Positions 48,869 to 60,987 of a stretch of 64,000 nt of DNA are shown piece after piece. This DNA is from Petrolisthes cinctipes. Its lineage: Eukaryota; Arthropoda; Malacostraca; Decapoda; Porcellanidae. The stretch is from contig JAWQEG010000292.1 of NCBI GenBank assembly GCA_033782935.1, positions 554,001 to 618,000 on the forward strand, in the 5' to 3' direction. The notes beneath the pieces were generated by a model. That model saw only the letters and a program-made list of their open reading frames with translations. It searched no databases and had not been told where the DNA came from. The position numbers were made by a program, and so were the translations under genes. The number at the start of each line of letters is the position of its first letter. Within the stretch, counting starts at the first letter, position 1.

Positions 48869-51800
48869 AAACATGCTGAAAATCGATATTTTTGGTGCCC
48901 AAAGTCAATATGTGCATGTATCTTCTGTACCCGTTTATATCTCAAATTCAGGCTCAAAACACCCGAAAATTCAATATTTTGGGGTCCCAGAAGCAATCTG
49001 TACATGCCTACTCAGTGCTAGAATATTTTCAAAATATAGGCTAAAAACATGCTAAAAATCGATCTTTTAGGTGCCAAAAAGTCGATATCTCAAATTCAGT
49101 CCCAAAACACCCGAAAAATCGATATTTAGGGGTCCCAGAAGCGATCTGTACATGCCTACTCTAGTGTTAGAGTATTTTCAAAATACATGCTCAAAACATA
49201 CTAATAATCGATCTTTTAGGTGCACAAAAGTCGGTATGTGCATGCATCTTCAGTACCCGTTTATATCTCAAATTCAGGCTCAAAACACCGGAAAATTCAA
49301 TATTTTGGGGTCCCAGAAGCAATTTGTACATGCCTACTCCGTGTTAGAGTATTTTCAAAATACAGGCCAAAAACATACTGAAAATCGATCTTTTAGGTGC
49401 CCAAAAGTCGATATGTACATGCATCTTCTGTACCCGTTTATATCTCAAATTCTGGCCCTAACACCCGAAAATTCGATATTTTATGGTCCCAGAAGCGATC
49501 TGTACATGCCTACTCCGTGTTAGAGTATTTTCAAAATACAGGCCCAAAACATGCTGAAAATCGATATTTTTGGTGCCCAAAGTCAATATGTGCATGTATC
49601 TTCTGTACCCGTTTATATCTCAAATTCAGGTTGAAAACACCCGAAACCTCAATATTTTGGGGTCCCAGAAGCAATCTGTACATGCCTACTCAGTGCTAGA
49701 ATATTTTCAAAATATAGGCTAAAAACATGCTAAAAATCGATCTTTTAGGTGCCAAAAAGTCGATATCTCAAATTCAGTCCCAAAACACCCGAAAATTCGA
49801 TATTTAGGGGTCCCAGAAGCGATCTGTACATGCCTACTCCGTGTTAGAGTATTTTCAAAATACATGCTCAAAACATACTGAAAATCGATCTTTTAGGTGC
49901 ACAAAAGTCGATATGTGCATGCATCTTCAGTACCCGTTTATATCTCAAATTCAGGCTCAAAACACCCGAAAATTCAATATTTTGGGGTCCCACAAGCAAT
50001 CTGTACATGCTTACTCAGTGTTAGAGTATTTTCAAAATACAGGCCCAAAACATGCTGAAAATCGATATTTTAGATGCCCAAAGTCAATATGTGCATGTAT
50101 CTTCTGTACCCGTTTATATCTCAAATTCAGGCTCAAAACACCCGAAAATTCAATATTTTGGGGTCCCAGAAGCAATCTGTACATGCCTACACAGTGCTAG
50201 AATATTTTCAAAATATATAAAAACATGCTAAAAATCGACATTTTAGGTGCCAAAAAATCGATATCTCAAATTCAGTCCCAAAACACCCGAAAATTCGATA
50301 TTTAGAGATCCCAGAAGGTATCTGTAGATGTCTACTCCGTGTTAGAGTATTTTCAAAATACAGGCCAAAAACATACTGAAAATCGATCTTTTAGGTGCCC
50401 AAAAGTCGATATGTGCATGCATCTTCTGTACCCGTTTATATCTCAAATTCAGGCTCAAAACACCCGAAAATTCAATATTTTGGGGTCCCACAAGCAATCT
50501 GTACATGCTTACTCAGTGTTAGCGTATTTTCAAAATACAGGCCCAAAACATGCTGAAAATCGATATTTTAGATGCCCAAAGTCAATATGTGCATGTATCT
50601 TCTGTACCCGTTTATATCTCAAATTCAGGCTCAAAACACCCGAAAATTCAATATTTTGGGGTCCCAGAAGCAATCTGTACATGCCTACACAGTGCTAGAA
50701 TATTTTCAAAATATAGGCTAAAAACATGCTAAAAATCGACATTTTAGGTGCCAAAAAATCGATATCTCAAATTCAGTCCCAAAACACCCGAAAATTCGAT
50801 ATTTAGAGATCCCAGAAGGTATCTGTAGATGTCTACTCCGTGTTAGAGTATTTTCAAAATTCAGGCCAAAAACATACTGAAAATCGATCTTTTAGGTGCA
50901 CAAAAGTCGATATGTGCATGCATCTTCAGTACCCGTTTATATCTCAAATTCAGGCTCAAAACACCCAAAAATTCAATATTTTGGGGTCCCAGAAGCAATC
51001 TGTACATGCCTACTCAGTGTTAGAGTATTTTAAAAATACAGGCCCAAAACATGCTGAAAATCGATATTTTAGATGCCCAAAGTCAATATGTGCATATATC
51101 TTCTGTACCCTTTTATATCTCAAATTCAGGCTCAAAACACCCGAAAATTCAATACTTTGGGGTCCCAGAAGCAATCTGTACATGCCTACACAGTGCTAGA
51201 ATATTTTCAAAATATAGGCTAAAAACATGCTAAAAATCGACATTTTAGGTGCCAAAAAATCGATATCTCAAATTCAGTCCCAAAACACCCGAAAATTCGA
51301 TATTTAGAGGTCCCAGAAGGTATCTGTACATGCCTACTCCGTGTTAGAGTATTTTCAAAATACAGGCCAAAAACATACTGAAAATCGATCTTTTAGGTGC
51401 CCAAAAGTCGATATGTGCATGCATCTTCTGTACCCGTTTATATCTCAAATTCTGGCCCTAAACACCCGAAAATTCGATATTTTGGGGTCCCAGAAGTGAT
51501 CTGTACATGCCTACTCAGTGTTAGAGTATTTTCAAAATACAGGCCCAAAACATGCTGAAAATCGATATTTTAGATGCCCAAAGTCAATATGTGCATGTAT
51601 CTTCTGTACCCGTTTATATCTCAAATTCAGGCTCTAAACACCCGAAAATTCAATATTTTGGGGTCCCAGAAGCAATCTGTACATGCCTACACAGTGCTAG
51701 AATATTTTCAAAATATAGGCTAAAAACATGCTAAAATTCGACATTTTAGGTGCCAAAAAATCGATATCTCAAATTCAGTCCCAAAACACCCGAAAATTCG

Positions 51801-52826
51801 ATATTTAGAGGTCCCAGAAGGTATCTGTACATGCCTTCTCCGTGTTAGAGTATTTTCAAAATACAGGCCAAAAACATACTGAAAATCGATCTTTTAGGTG
51901 CCCAAAAGTCGATATGTGCATGCATCTTCTGTACCCGTTTATATCTCAAATTTTGGCTCAAAACACCCGAAAATTCGATATTTCGGGGTCCCAGAAGCTA
52001 TCTGTACATGCCTACTCCGTGTTAGAGTATTTTCAAAATTCAGGCCCAAAACATGCTGAAAATCGATATTTTTGGTGCCCAAAGTCAATATGTGCATGTA
52101 TCTTCTGTACCTGTTTATATCTCAAATTCAGGCTCAAAACACACGAAAATTCAATATTTTGGGGTCCCAGAAGCAATCTGTACATGCCTACTCAGTGCTA
52201 GAATATTTTCAAAATATAGGCTAAAAACATGCTAAAAATCGATCTTTTAGGTGCCAAAAAGTCGATATCTCAAATTCAGTCCCAAAACACCCGAAAATTC
52301 GATATTTAGGGGTCCCAGAAGCGATCTGTACATGCCTACTCTGTGTTAGAGTATTTTCAAAATACAGGCCCAAAACATGCTGAAAATCGATATTTTAGAT
52401 GCCCAAAGTCAATATGTGCATGTATCTTCTGTACCCGTTTATATCTCAAATTCAGGCTCAAAACACCCGAAAATTCAAAATTTTGGGGTCCCAGAAGCAA
52501 TCTGTACATGCCTACTCAGTGCTAGAATATTTTCAAAATATAGGCTAAAAACATGATAAAAATCGATCTTTTAGGTGCCAAAAAGTCGATATCTCAAATT
52601 CAGTCCCAAAACACCCGAAAATTCGATATTTAGGGGTCCCAGAAGCGATCTGTACATGCCTACTCCGTGTTAGAGTATTTTCAAAATACAGGCCCAAAAC
52701 ATGCTGAAAATCGATATTTTAGATGCCCAAAGTCAATATGTGCATGTATCTTTTGTACCCGTTTATATCTCAAATTCAGGCTCAAAACACCAGAAAATTC
52801 GATATTTTGGGGTCCCAGAAGCAATC

Positions 52827-53002
52827 TGTACATGCCTACACAGTGCTAAAATATTTTCAAAATATAGGCCCAAAACATGCTGAAAATCGATATTTTAGAT
52901 GCCCAAAGTCAATATGGGCATGTATCTTCTGTACCCGTTTATATCTCAAATTCAGGCTCAAAACACCCGAAAATTCAATATTTTGGGGTCCCAGAAGCAA
53001 TC
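52827..53002 (+). repeat. Chimeric monomer B'' (C left end, B' body), 176 bp
   Basis: It opens like C (ctacacagtgctaaaatat, ttttcaaaatatagg) and then becomes B' (cccaaaacatgctg, attttagatgcccaaag), followed by a rare gtcaatatgggcatg. It lacks the C deletion. It follows a B' monomer and precedes C1, giving a B'-B''-C trimer with no A. Sister copies start near 19183, 31203, 36684, 40365, 43992, 46820, 55802, 59810 and 63018; some have cccataac or gaacatg variants. Confidence 0.82.
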
Positions 53003-53503
53003 TGTACATGCCTACACAGTGCTAGAATATTTTCAAAATATAGGCTAAAAACATGCTAAAAATCGATCTTTTAGGTGCCAAAAAGTCGATATCTCAAATT
53101 CAGTCTCAAAACACCCGAAAATTCGATATTTAGGGGTCCCAGAATAGATCTGTACATGCCTACTCCGTGTTAGAGTATTTTCAAAATACAGGCCAAAAAC
53201 ATACTGAAAATCGATCTTTTAGGTGCCCAAAAGTCGATATGTGCATGCATCTTCTGTACCCGTTTATATCTCAAATTCTGGCCCTAAACACCCGAAAATT
53301 CGATATTTTGGGGTCCCAGAAGCGATCTGTACATGCCTACTCCGTGTTAGAGTATTTTCAAAATTCAGGCCCAAAACATGCTGAAAATCGATATTTTTGG
53401 TGCCCAAAGTCAATATGTGCATGTATCTTCTGTACCCGTTTATATCTCAAATTCAGGCTCAAAACACCCGAAAATTCAATACTTTGGGTTCCCAGAACTA
53501 ATC

Positions 53504-53651
53504 TGTACATGCCTACTCAGTGCTAGAATATTTTCAAAATATAGGCTAAAAACATGCTAAAAATCGATCTTTTAGGTGCCAAAAAGTCGATATCTCAAAT
53601 TCAGTCCCAAAACACCAAAAAATTCGATATTTAGGGATCCCAGAAGCGATC
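53504..53651 (+). repeat. Monomer class C3, 148 bp, with a BamHI palindrome
   Basis: C3 is a C1 derivative whose end reads caccaaaaaattcgat and agggatcccagaag, which creates gggatccc (BamHI site 53635-53640). The next monomer opens ctactctgtgttagag and is B' in every copy I found. C3-type ends lie near 43.8, 46.6, 53.6, 54.45, 55.28, 58.46, 59.29 and 63.8 kb, and none in the first 43 kb, so this is a regional marker. The copy near 43.8 kb reads caccaacaaattcg. Confidence 0.8.
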
Positions 53652-54230
53652 TGTACATGCCTACTCTGTGTTAGAGTATTTTCAAAATACAGGCCCAAAA
53701 CATGCTGAAAATCGATATTTTAGATGCCCAAAGTCAATATGTGCATGTATCTTCTGTACCCGTTTATATCTCAAATTCAGGCTCAAAACACCCGAAAATT
53801 CAATACTTTGGGTTCCCAGAACTAATCTGTACATGCCTACTCAGTGATAGAATATTTTCAAAATATAGGCTAAAAACATGCTAAAAATCGATCTTTTAGG
53901 TGCCAAAAAGTCGATATCTCAAATTCAGTCCCAAAACACCCGAAAATTCGATATTTAGGGGTCCCAGAAGCGATCTGTACATGCCTACTCCGTGTTAGAG
54001 TATTTTCAAAATACATGCTCAAAACATACTGAAAATCGATCTTTTAGGTGCACAAAAGTCGATATGTGCATGCATCTTCTGTACCCGTTCATATCTCAAA
54101 TTTTGGCTCAAAACACCCGAAAATTCGATATTTCGGGGTCCCAGAAGCGATCTGTACATGCCTACTCCGTGTTAGAGTATTTTCAAAATTCAGGCCCAAA
54201 ACATGCTGAAAATCGATATTTTTGGTGCCC

Positions 54231-57200
54231 AAAGTCAATATGTGCATGTATCTTCTGTACCTGTTTATATCTCAAATTCAGGCTCAAAACACCCGAAAAT
54301 TCAATATTTTGGGGTCCCAGAAGCAATCTGTACATGCCTACTCAGTGCTAGAATATTTTCAAAATATAGGCTAAAAACATGCTAAAAATCGATCTTTTAG
54401 GTGCCAAAAAGTCGATATCTCAAATTCAGTCCCAAAACACCAAAAAATTCGATATTTAGGGATCCCAGAAGCGATCTGTACATGCCTACTCTGTGTTAGA
54501 GTATTTTCAAAATACAGGCCCAAAACATGCTGAAAATCGATATTTTAGATGCCCAAAGTCAATATGTGCATGTATCTTCTGTACCCGTTTATATCTCAAA
54601 TTCAGGCTCAAAACACCCGAAAATTCAATACTTTGGGTTCCCAGAACTAATCTGTACATGCCTACTCAGTGCTAGAATATTTTCAAAATATAGGCTAAAA
54701 ACATGCTAAAAATCGATCTTTTAGGTGCCAAAAAGTCGATATCTCAAATTCAGTCCCAAAACACCCAAAAATTCGATATTTAGGGGTCCCAGAAGCGATC
54801 TGTACATGCCTACTCCGTGTTAGAGTATTTTCAAAATACATGCTCAAAACATACTGAAAATCGATCTTTTAGGTGCACAAAAGTCGATATGTGCATGCAT
54901 CTTCAGTACCCGTTTATATCTCAAATTCAGGCTCAAAACACCCGAAAATTCAATATTTTGGGGTCCCAGAAGCAATCTGTACCTGCCTACTCAGTGTTAG
55001 AGTATTTTCAAAATACAGGCCCAAAACATGCTGAAAATCGATATTTTAGATGCCCAAAGTCAATATGTGCATGTATCTTCTGTACTCGTTTATATCTCAA
55101 ATTAAGGCTCTAAACACCCGAAAATTCAATATTTTGGGGTCCCAGAAGCAATCTGTACATGCCTACACAGTGCTAGAATATTTTCAAAATATAGGCTAAA
55201 AACATGCTAAAATTCGACATTTTAGGTGTCAAAAAATCGATATCTCAAATTCAGTCCCAAAACACCAAAAAATTCGATATTTAGGGATCCCAGAAGCGAT
55301 CTGTACATGCCTACTCTGTGTTAGAGTATTTTCAAAATACAGGCCCAAAACATGCTGAAAATCGATATTTTAGATGCCCAAAGTCAATATGTGCATGTAT
55401 CTTCTGTACCCGTTTATATCTCAAATTCAGGCTCAAAACACCCGAAAATTCAATATTATGGGGTCCCAGAAGCAATCTGTACATGCCTACTCAGTGCTAG
55501 AATATTTTCAAAATATACGGTAAAAACATGCTAAAAATCGATCTTTTAGGTGCCAAAAAGTCGATATCTCAAATTCAGTCCCAAAACACCCGAAAATTCG
55601 ATATTTAGGGGTCCCAGAAGCGATCTGTACATGCCTACTCCGTGTTAGAGTATTTTCAAAATACAGGCCCAAAACATGCTGAAAATTGATATTTTAGATG
55701 CCCAAAGTCAATATGTGCATGTATCTTTTGTACCCGTTTATATCTCAAATTCAGGCTCAAAACACCAGAAAATTCGATATTTTGAGGTCCCAGAAGCAAT
55801 CTGTACATGCCTACACAGTGCTAAAATATTTTCAAAATATAGGCCCAAAACATGCTGAAAATCGATATTTTAGATGCCCAAAGTCAATATGGGCATGTAT
55901 CTTCTGTACCCGTTTATATCTCAAATTCAGGCTCAAAACACCCGAAAATTCAATATTTTGGGGTCCCAGAAGCAATCTGTACATGCCTACTTAGTGCTAG
56001 AATATTTTCAAAATATAGTCTAAAAACATGCTAAAAATCGATCTTTTAGGTGCCAAAAAGTCGATATCTCAAATTCAGTCTCAAAACACCCGAAAATTCG
56101 ATATTTAGGGGTCCCAGAATAGATCTGTACATGCCTACTCCGTGTTAGAGTATTTTCAAAATACATGCTCAAAACATACTGAAAATCGATCTTTTAGGTG
56201 CACAAAAGTCGATATGTGCATGCATCTTCAGTACCCGTTTATATCTCAAATTCAGGCTCAAAACACCCGAAAATTCAATATTTTGGGGTCCCAGAAGGTA
56301 TCTGTACATGCCTACTCCGTGTTAGAGTATTTTCAAAATTCAGGCCCAAAACATGCTGAAAATCGATATTTTTGGTGCCCAAAGTCAATATGTGCATGTA
56401 TCTTCTGTACCCGTTTATATCTCAAATTCAGGCTCAAAACACCCGAAAATTCAATATTTTGGGGTCCCAGAAGCAATCTGTACATGCCTACACAATGCTA
56501 GAATATTTTCAAAATATAGGCTAAAAACATGCTAAAAAACGACATTTTAGGTGCCATAAAATCGATATCTCAAATTCAGTCCCAAAACACCCGAAAATTC
56601 GATATTTAGAGGTCCCAGAAGGTATCTGTACTTGCCTACTCCGTGTTAGAGTATTTTCAAAATACAGGCCAAAAACATACTGATAATCGATCTTTTAGGT
56701 GCCCAAAAGTCGATATGTGCATGCATCTTCTGTACCCGTTTATATCTCAAATTCTGGCCCTAAACACCCGAAAATTCGATATTTTGGGGTCCCAGAAGCG
56801 ATCTGTACATGCCTACTCCTTGTTAGAGTATTTTCAAAATTCAGGCCCAAAACATGCTGAAAATCGATATTTTTGGTGACCAAAGTCAATATGTGCATGT
56901 ATCTTCTGTACCCGTTTATATCTCAAATTCAGGCTCAAAACACCCGAAAATTCAATATTTTGGGGTCCCAGAAGCAATCTGTACATGCCTACTCAGTGCT
57001 AGAATATTTTCAAAATATAGGCTAAAAACATGCTAAAAATCGATCTTTTAGGTGCCAAAAAGTCGATATCTCAAATTCAGTCCCAAAACACCCGAAAATT
57101 CGATATTTAGGGGTCCCAGAAGCGATCTGTACATGCCTACTCTAGTGTTAGAGTATTTTCAAAATACATGCTCAAAACATACTAATAATCGATCTTTTAG

Positions 57201-60200
57201 GTGCACAAAAGTCGGTATGTGCATGCATCTTCAGTACCCGTTTATATCTCAAATTCAGGCTCAAAACACCGGAAAATTCAATATTTTGGGGTCCCAGAAG
57301 CAATTTGTACATGCCTACTCAGTGTTAGAGTATTTTCAAAATACATGCTCAAAACATACTGAAAATCGATCTTTTAGGTGCACAAAAGTCGATATGTGAA
57401 TGCATCTTCAGTACCCGTTTATATCTCAAATTCAGGCTCAAAACACCCGAAAATTCAATATTTTGGGGTCCCTGAAGCAATCTGTACATGCTTACTCAGT
57501 GTTAGAGTATTTTCAAAATACAGGCCCAAAACATGATGAAAATCGATATTTTAGATGCCCAAAGTCAATATGTGCATGTGTCCTCTGTACCCGTTTATAT
57601 CTCAAATTCAGGCTCAAAACACCCGAAAATTCAATATTTTGGGGTCCCAGAAGCAATCTGTACATGCCTACACAGTGCTAGAATATTTTCAAAATATAGG
57701 CTTAAAACATGCTAAAAATCGACATTTTAGGTGCCAAAAAATCGATATCTCAAATTCAGTCCCAAAACACCCGAAAATTCGATATTTAGAGATCCCAGAA
57801 GGTATCTGTACATGCCTACTCCGTGTTAGAGTATTTTCAAAATACAGGCCAAAAACATACTGAAAATCGATCTTTTAGGTGCCCAAAAGTCGATATGTGC
57901 ATGCATCTTTTGTACCCGTTTATATCTCAAATTCTGGCCCTAAACACCCGAAAATTCGATATTTTGGGGTCCCAGAAGCGATCTGTACATGCCTACTCCG
58001 TGTTAGAGTATTTTCAAAATACATGCTCAAAACATACTGAAAATCGATCTTTTAGGTGCACAAAAGTAGATATGTGCATGCATCTTCATTACCCGTTTAT
58101 ATCTCAAATTCAGGCTCAAAACACCCGAAAATTCAATATTTTGGGGTCCCTGAAGCAATCTGTACATGCCTACTCAGTGTTAGAGTATTTTCAAAATACA
58201 GGCCCAAAACATGCTGAAAATCGATATTTTAGATGCCCAAAGTCAATATGTGCATGTATCTTCTGTACCTGTTTATATCTCAAATTCAGGCTCAAAACAC
58301 CCGAAAATTCAATATTTTGGGGTCCCAGAAGCAATCTGTACATGCCTACTCAGTGCTAGAATATTTTCAAAATATAGGCTAAAAACATGCTAAAAATCGA
58401 TCTTTTAGGTGCCAAAAAGTCGATATCTCAAATTCAGTCCCAAAACACCAAAAAATTCGATATTTAGGGATCCCAGAAGCGATCTGTACATGCCTACTCT
58501 GTGTTAGAGTATTTTCAAAATACAGGCCCAAAACATGCTGAAAATCGATATTTTAGATGCCCAAAGTCAATATGTGCATGTATCTTCTGTACCCGTTTAT
58601 ATCTCAAATTCAGGCTCAAAACACCCGAAAATTCAATACTTTGGGTTCCCAGAACTAATCTGTACATGCCTACTCAGTGCTAGAATATTTTCAAAATATA
58701 GGCTAAAAACATGCTAAAAATCGATCTTTTAGGTGCCAAAAAGTCGATATCTCAAATTCAGTCCCAAAACACCCAAAAATTCGATATTTAGGGGTCCCAG
58801 AAGCGATCTGTACATGCCTACTCCGTGTTAGAGTATTTTCAAAATACATGCTCAAAACATACTGAAAATCGATCTTTTAGGTGCACAAAAGTCGATATGT
58901 GCATGCATCTTCAGTACCCGTTTATATCTCAAATTCAGGCTCAAAACACCCGAAAATTCAATATTTTGGGGTCCCAGAAGCAATCTGTACCTGCCTACTC
59001 AGTGTTAGAGTATTTTCAAAATACAGGCCCAAAACATGCTGAAAATCGATATTTTAGATGCCCAAAGTCAATATGTGCATGTATCTTCTGTACTCGTTTA
59101 TATCTCAAATTAAGGCTCTAAACACCCGAAAATTCAATATTTTGGGGTCCCAGAAGCAATCTGTACATGCCTACACAGTGCTAGAATATTTTCAAAATAT
59201 AGGCTAAAAACATGCTAAAATTCGACATTTTAGGTGTCAAAAAATCGATATCTCAAATTCAGTCCCAAAACACCAAAAAATTCGATATTTAGGGATCCCA
59301 GAAGCGATCTGTACATGCCTACTCTGTGTTAGAGTATTTTCAAAATACAGGCCCAAAACATGCTGAAAATCGATATTTTAGATGCCCAAAGTCAATATGT
59401 GCATGTATCTTCTGTACCCGTTTATATCTCAAATTCAGGCTCAAAACACCCGAAAATTCAATATTATGGGGTCCCAGAAGCAATCTGTACATGCCTACTC
59501 AGTGCTAGAATATTTTCAAAATATACGGTAAAAACATGCTAAAAATCGATCTTTTAGGTGCCAAAAAGTCGATATCTCAAATTCAGTCCCAAAACACCCG
59601 AAAATTCGATATTTAGGGGTCCCAGAAGCGATCTGTACATGCCTACTCCGTGTTAGAGTATTTTCAAAATACAGGCCCAAAACATGCTGAAAATTGATAT
59701 TTTAGATGCCCAAAGTCAATATGTGCATGTATCTTTTGTACCCGTTTATATCTCAAATTCAGGCTCAAAACACCAGAAAATTCGATATTTTGAGGTCCCA
59801 GAAGCAATCTGTACATGCCTACACAGTGCTAAAATATTTTCAAAATATAGGCCCAAAACATGCTGAAAATCGATATTTTAGATGCCCAAAGTCAATATGG
59901 GCATGTATCTTCTGTACCCGTTTATATCTCAAATTCAGGCTCAAAACACCCGAAAATTCAATATTTTGGGGTCCCAGAAGCAATCTGTACATGCCTACTT
60001 AGTGCTAGAATATTTTCAAAATATAGTCTAAAAACATGCTAAAAATCGATCTTTTAGGTGCCAAAAAGTCGATATCTCAAATTCAGTCTCAAAACACCCG
60101 AAAATTCGATATTTAGGGGTCCCAGAATAGATCTGTACATGCCTACTCCGTGTTAGAGTATTTTCAAAATACATGCTCAAAACATACTGAAAATCGATCT

Positions 60201-60985
60201 TTTAGGTGCACAAAAGTCGATATGTGCATGCATCTTCAGTACCCGTTTATATCTCAAATTCAGGCTCAAAACACCCGAAAATTCAATATTTTGGGGTCCC
60301 AGAAGGTATCTGTACATGCCTACTCCGTGTTAGAGTATTTTCAAAATTCAGGCCCAAAACATGCTGAAAATCGATATTTTTGGTGCCCAAAGTCAATATG
60401 TGCATGTATCTTCTGTACCCGTTTATATCTCAAATTCAGGCTCAAAACACCCGAAAATTCAATATTTTGGGGTCCCAGAAGCAATCTGTACATGCCTACA
60501 CAATGCTAGAATATTTTCAAAATATAGGCTAAAAACATGCTAAAAAACGACATTTTAGGTGCCATAAAATCGATATCTCAAATTCAGTCCCAAAACACCC
60601 GAAAATTCGATATTTAGAGGTCCCAGAAGGTATCTGTACTTGCCTACTCCGTGTTAGAGTATTTTCAAAATACAGGCCAAAAACATACTGATAATCGATC
60701 TTTTAGGTGCCCAAAAGTCGATATGTGCATGCATCTTCTGTACCCGTTTATATCTCAAATTCTGGCCCTAAACACCCGAAAATTCGATATTTTGGGGTCC
60801 CAGAAGCGATCTGTACATGCCTACTCCTTGTTAGAGTATTTTCAAAATTCAGGCCCAAAACATGCTGAAAATCGATATTTTTGGTGACCAAAGTCAATAT
60901 GTGCATGTATCTTCTGTACCCGTTTATATCTCAAATTCAGGCTCAAAACACCCGAAAATTCAATATTTTGGGGTCCCAGAAGGTA
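54231..60985 (+). repeat. 4,008 bp-spaced duplication (54.23-56.97 and 58.24-60.98 kb)
   Basis: About 2.74 kb repeats at 4,008 bp, exactly eight trimer lengths. The left edge is inside a monomer: first copy B-type (atttttggtgccc), second copy B'-type (attttagatgccc), with identical sequence after gtcaatatg. The right edge is near the gtcccagaag block, where 60.98 kb switches to ggtatc and 56.97 kb keeps caatc. Confidence 0.87.
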
Positions 60986-60987
60986 TC
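54231..60987 (+). repeat. Array zone VII, 4,008 bp duplication rich in B'-C dimers
   Basis: Units start at 54477, 54801, 55302, 55626, 56126, 56627, 57129, 57807, 58485, 58809, 59310, 59634, 60134 and 60635. Dimers at 54477, 55302, 58485 and 59310 follow C3 ends. Units 57129 and 57807 are tetramers. Shared rare markers 4,008 bp apart include ctgtacctgcc, caatattatgggg, atatacggtaaaaac and gaaaattgatatt. Confidence 0.88.

Larger units (their letters stand above)
48869..54230 (+). repeat. Array zone VI, transitional units
   Basis: Units start at 49148, 49825, 50323, 50824, 51325, 51826, 52327, 52651, 53151, 53652 and 53976. The 49148 unit is an A'-A-B-C tetramer with a one-base insertion in its opening (ctctagtgttag). 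The 49825 unit lacks 3 bp in its C monomer (aaaatatataaaaac, near 50215). Units 52327 and 53652 are B'-C dimers. The unit at 51826 matches the units at 33883 and 39188, sharing the rare tttcggggtcc. Confidence 0.85.
48900..57320 (+). repeat. 7,981 bp-spaced duplication (48.90-49.34 and 56.88-57.32 kb)
   Basis: About 440 bp are shared at 7,981 bp offset, marked by a one-base insertion (ctctagtgttag), ctaataatcgat, gtcggtatgtgc, aacaccggaaaattc and gcaatttgtac. No other place in the window has this set. The flanks differ: at 49.34 kb an A monomer follows, at 57.32 kb an A' monomer. Confidence 0.8.
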
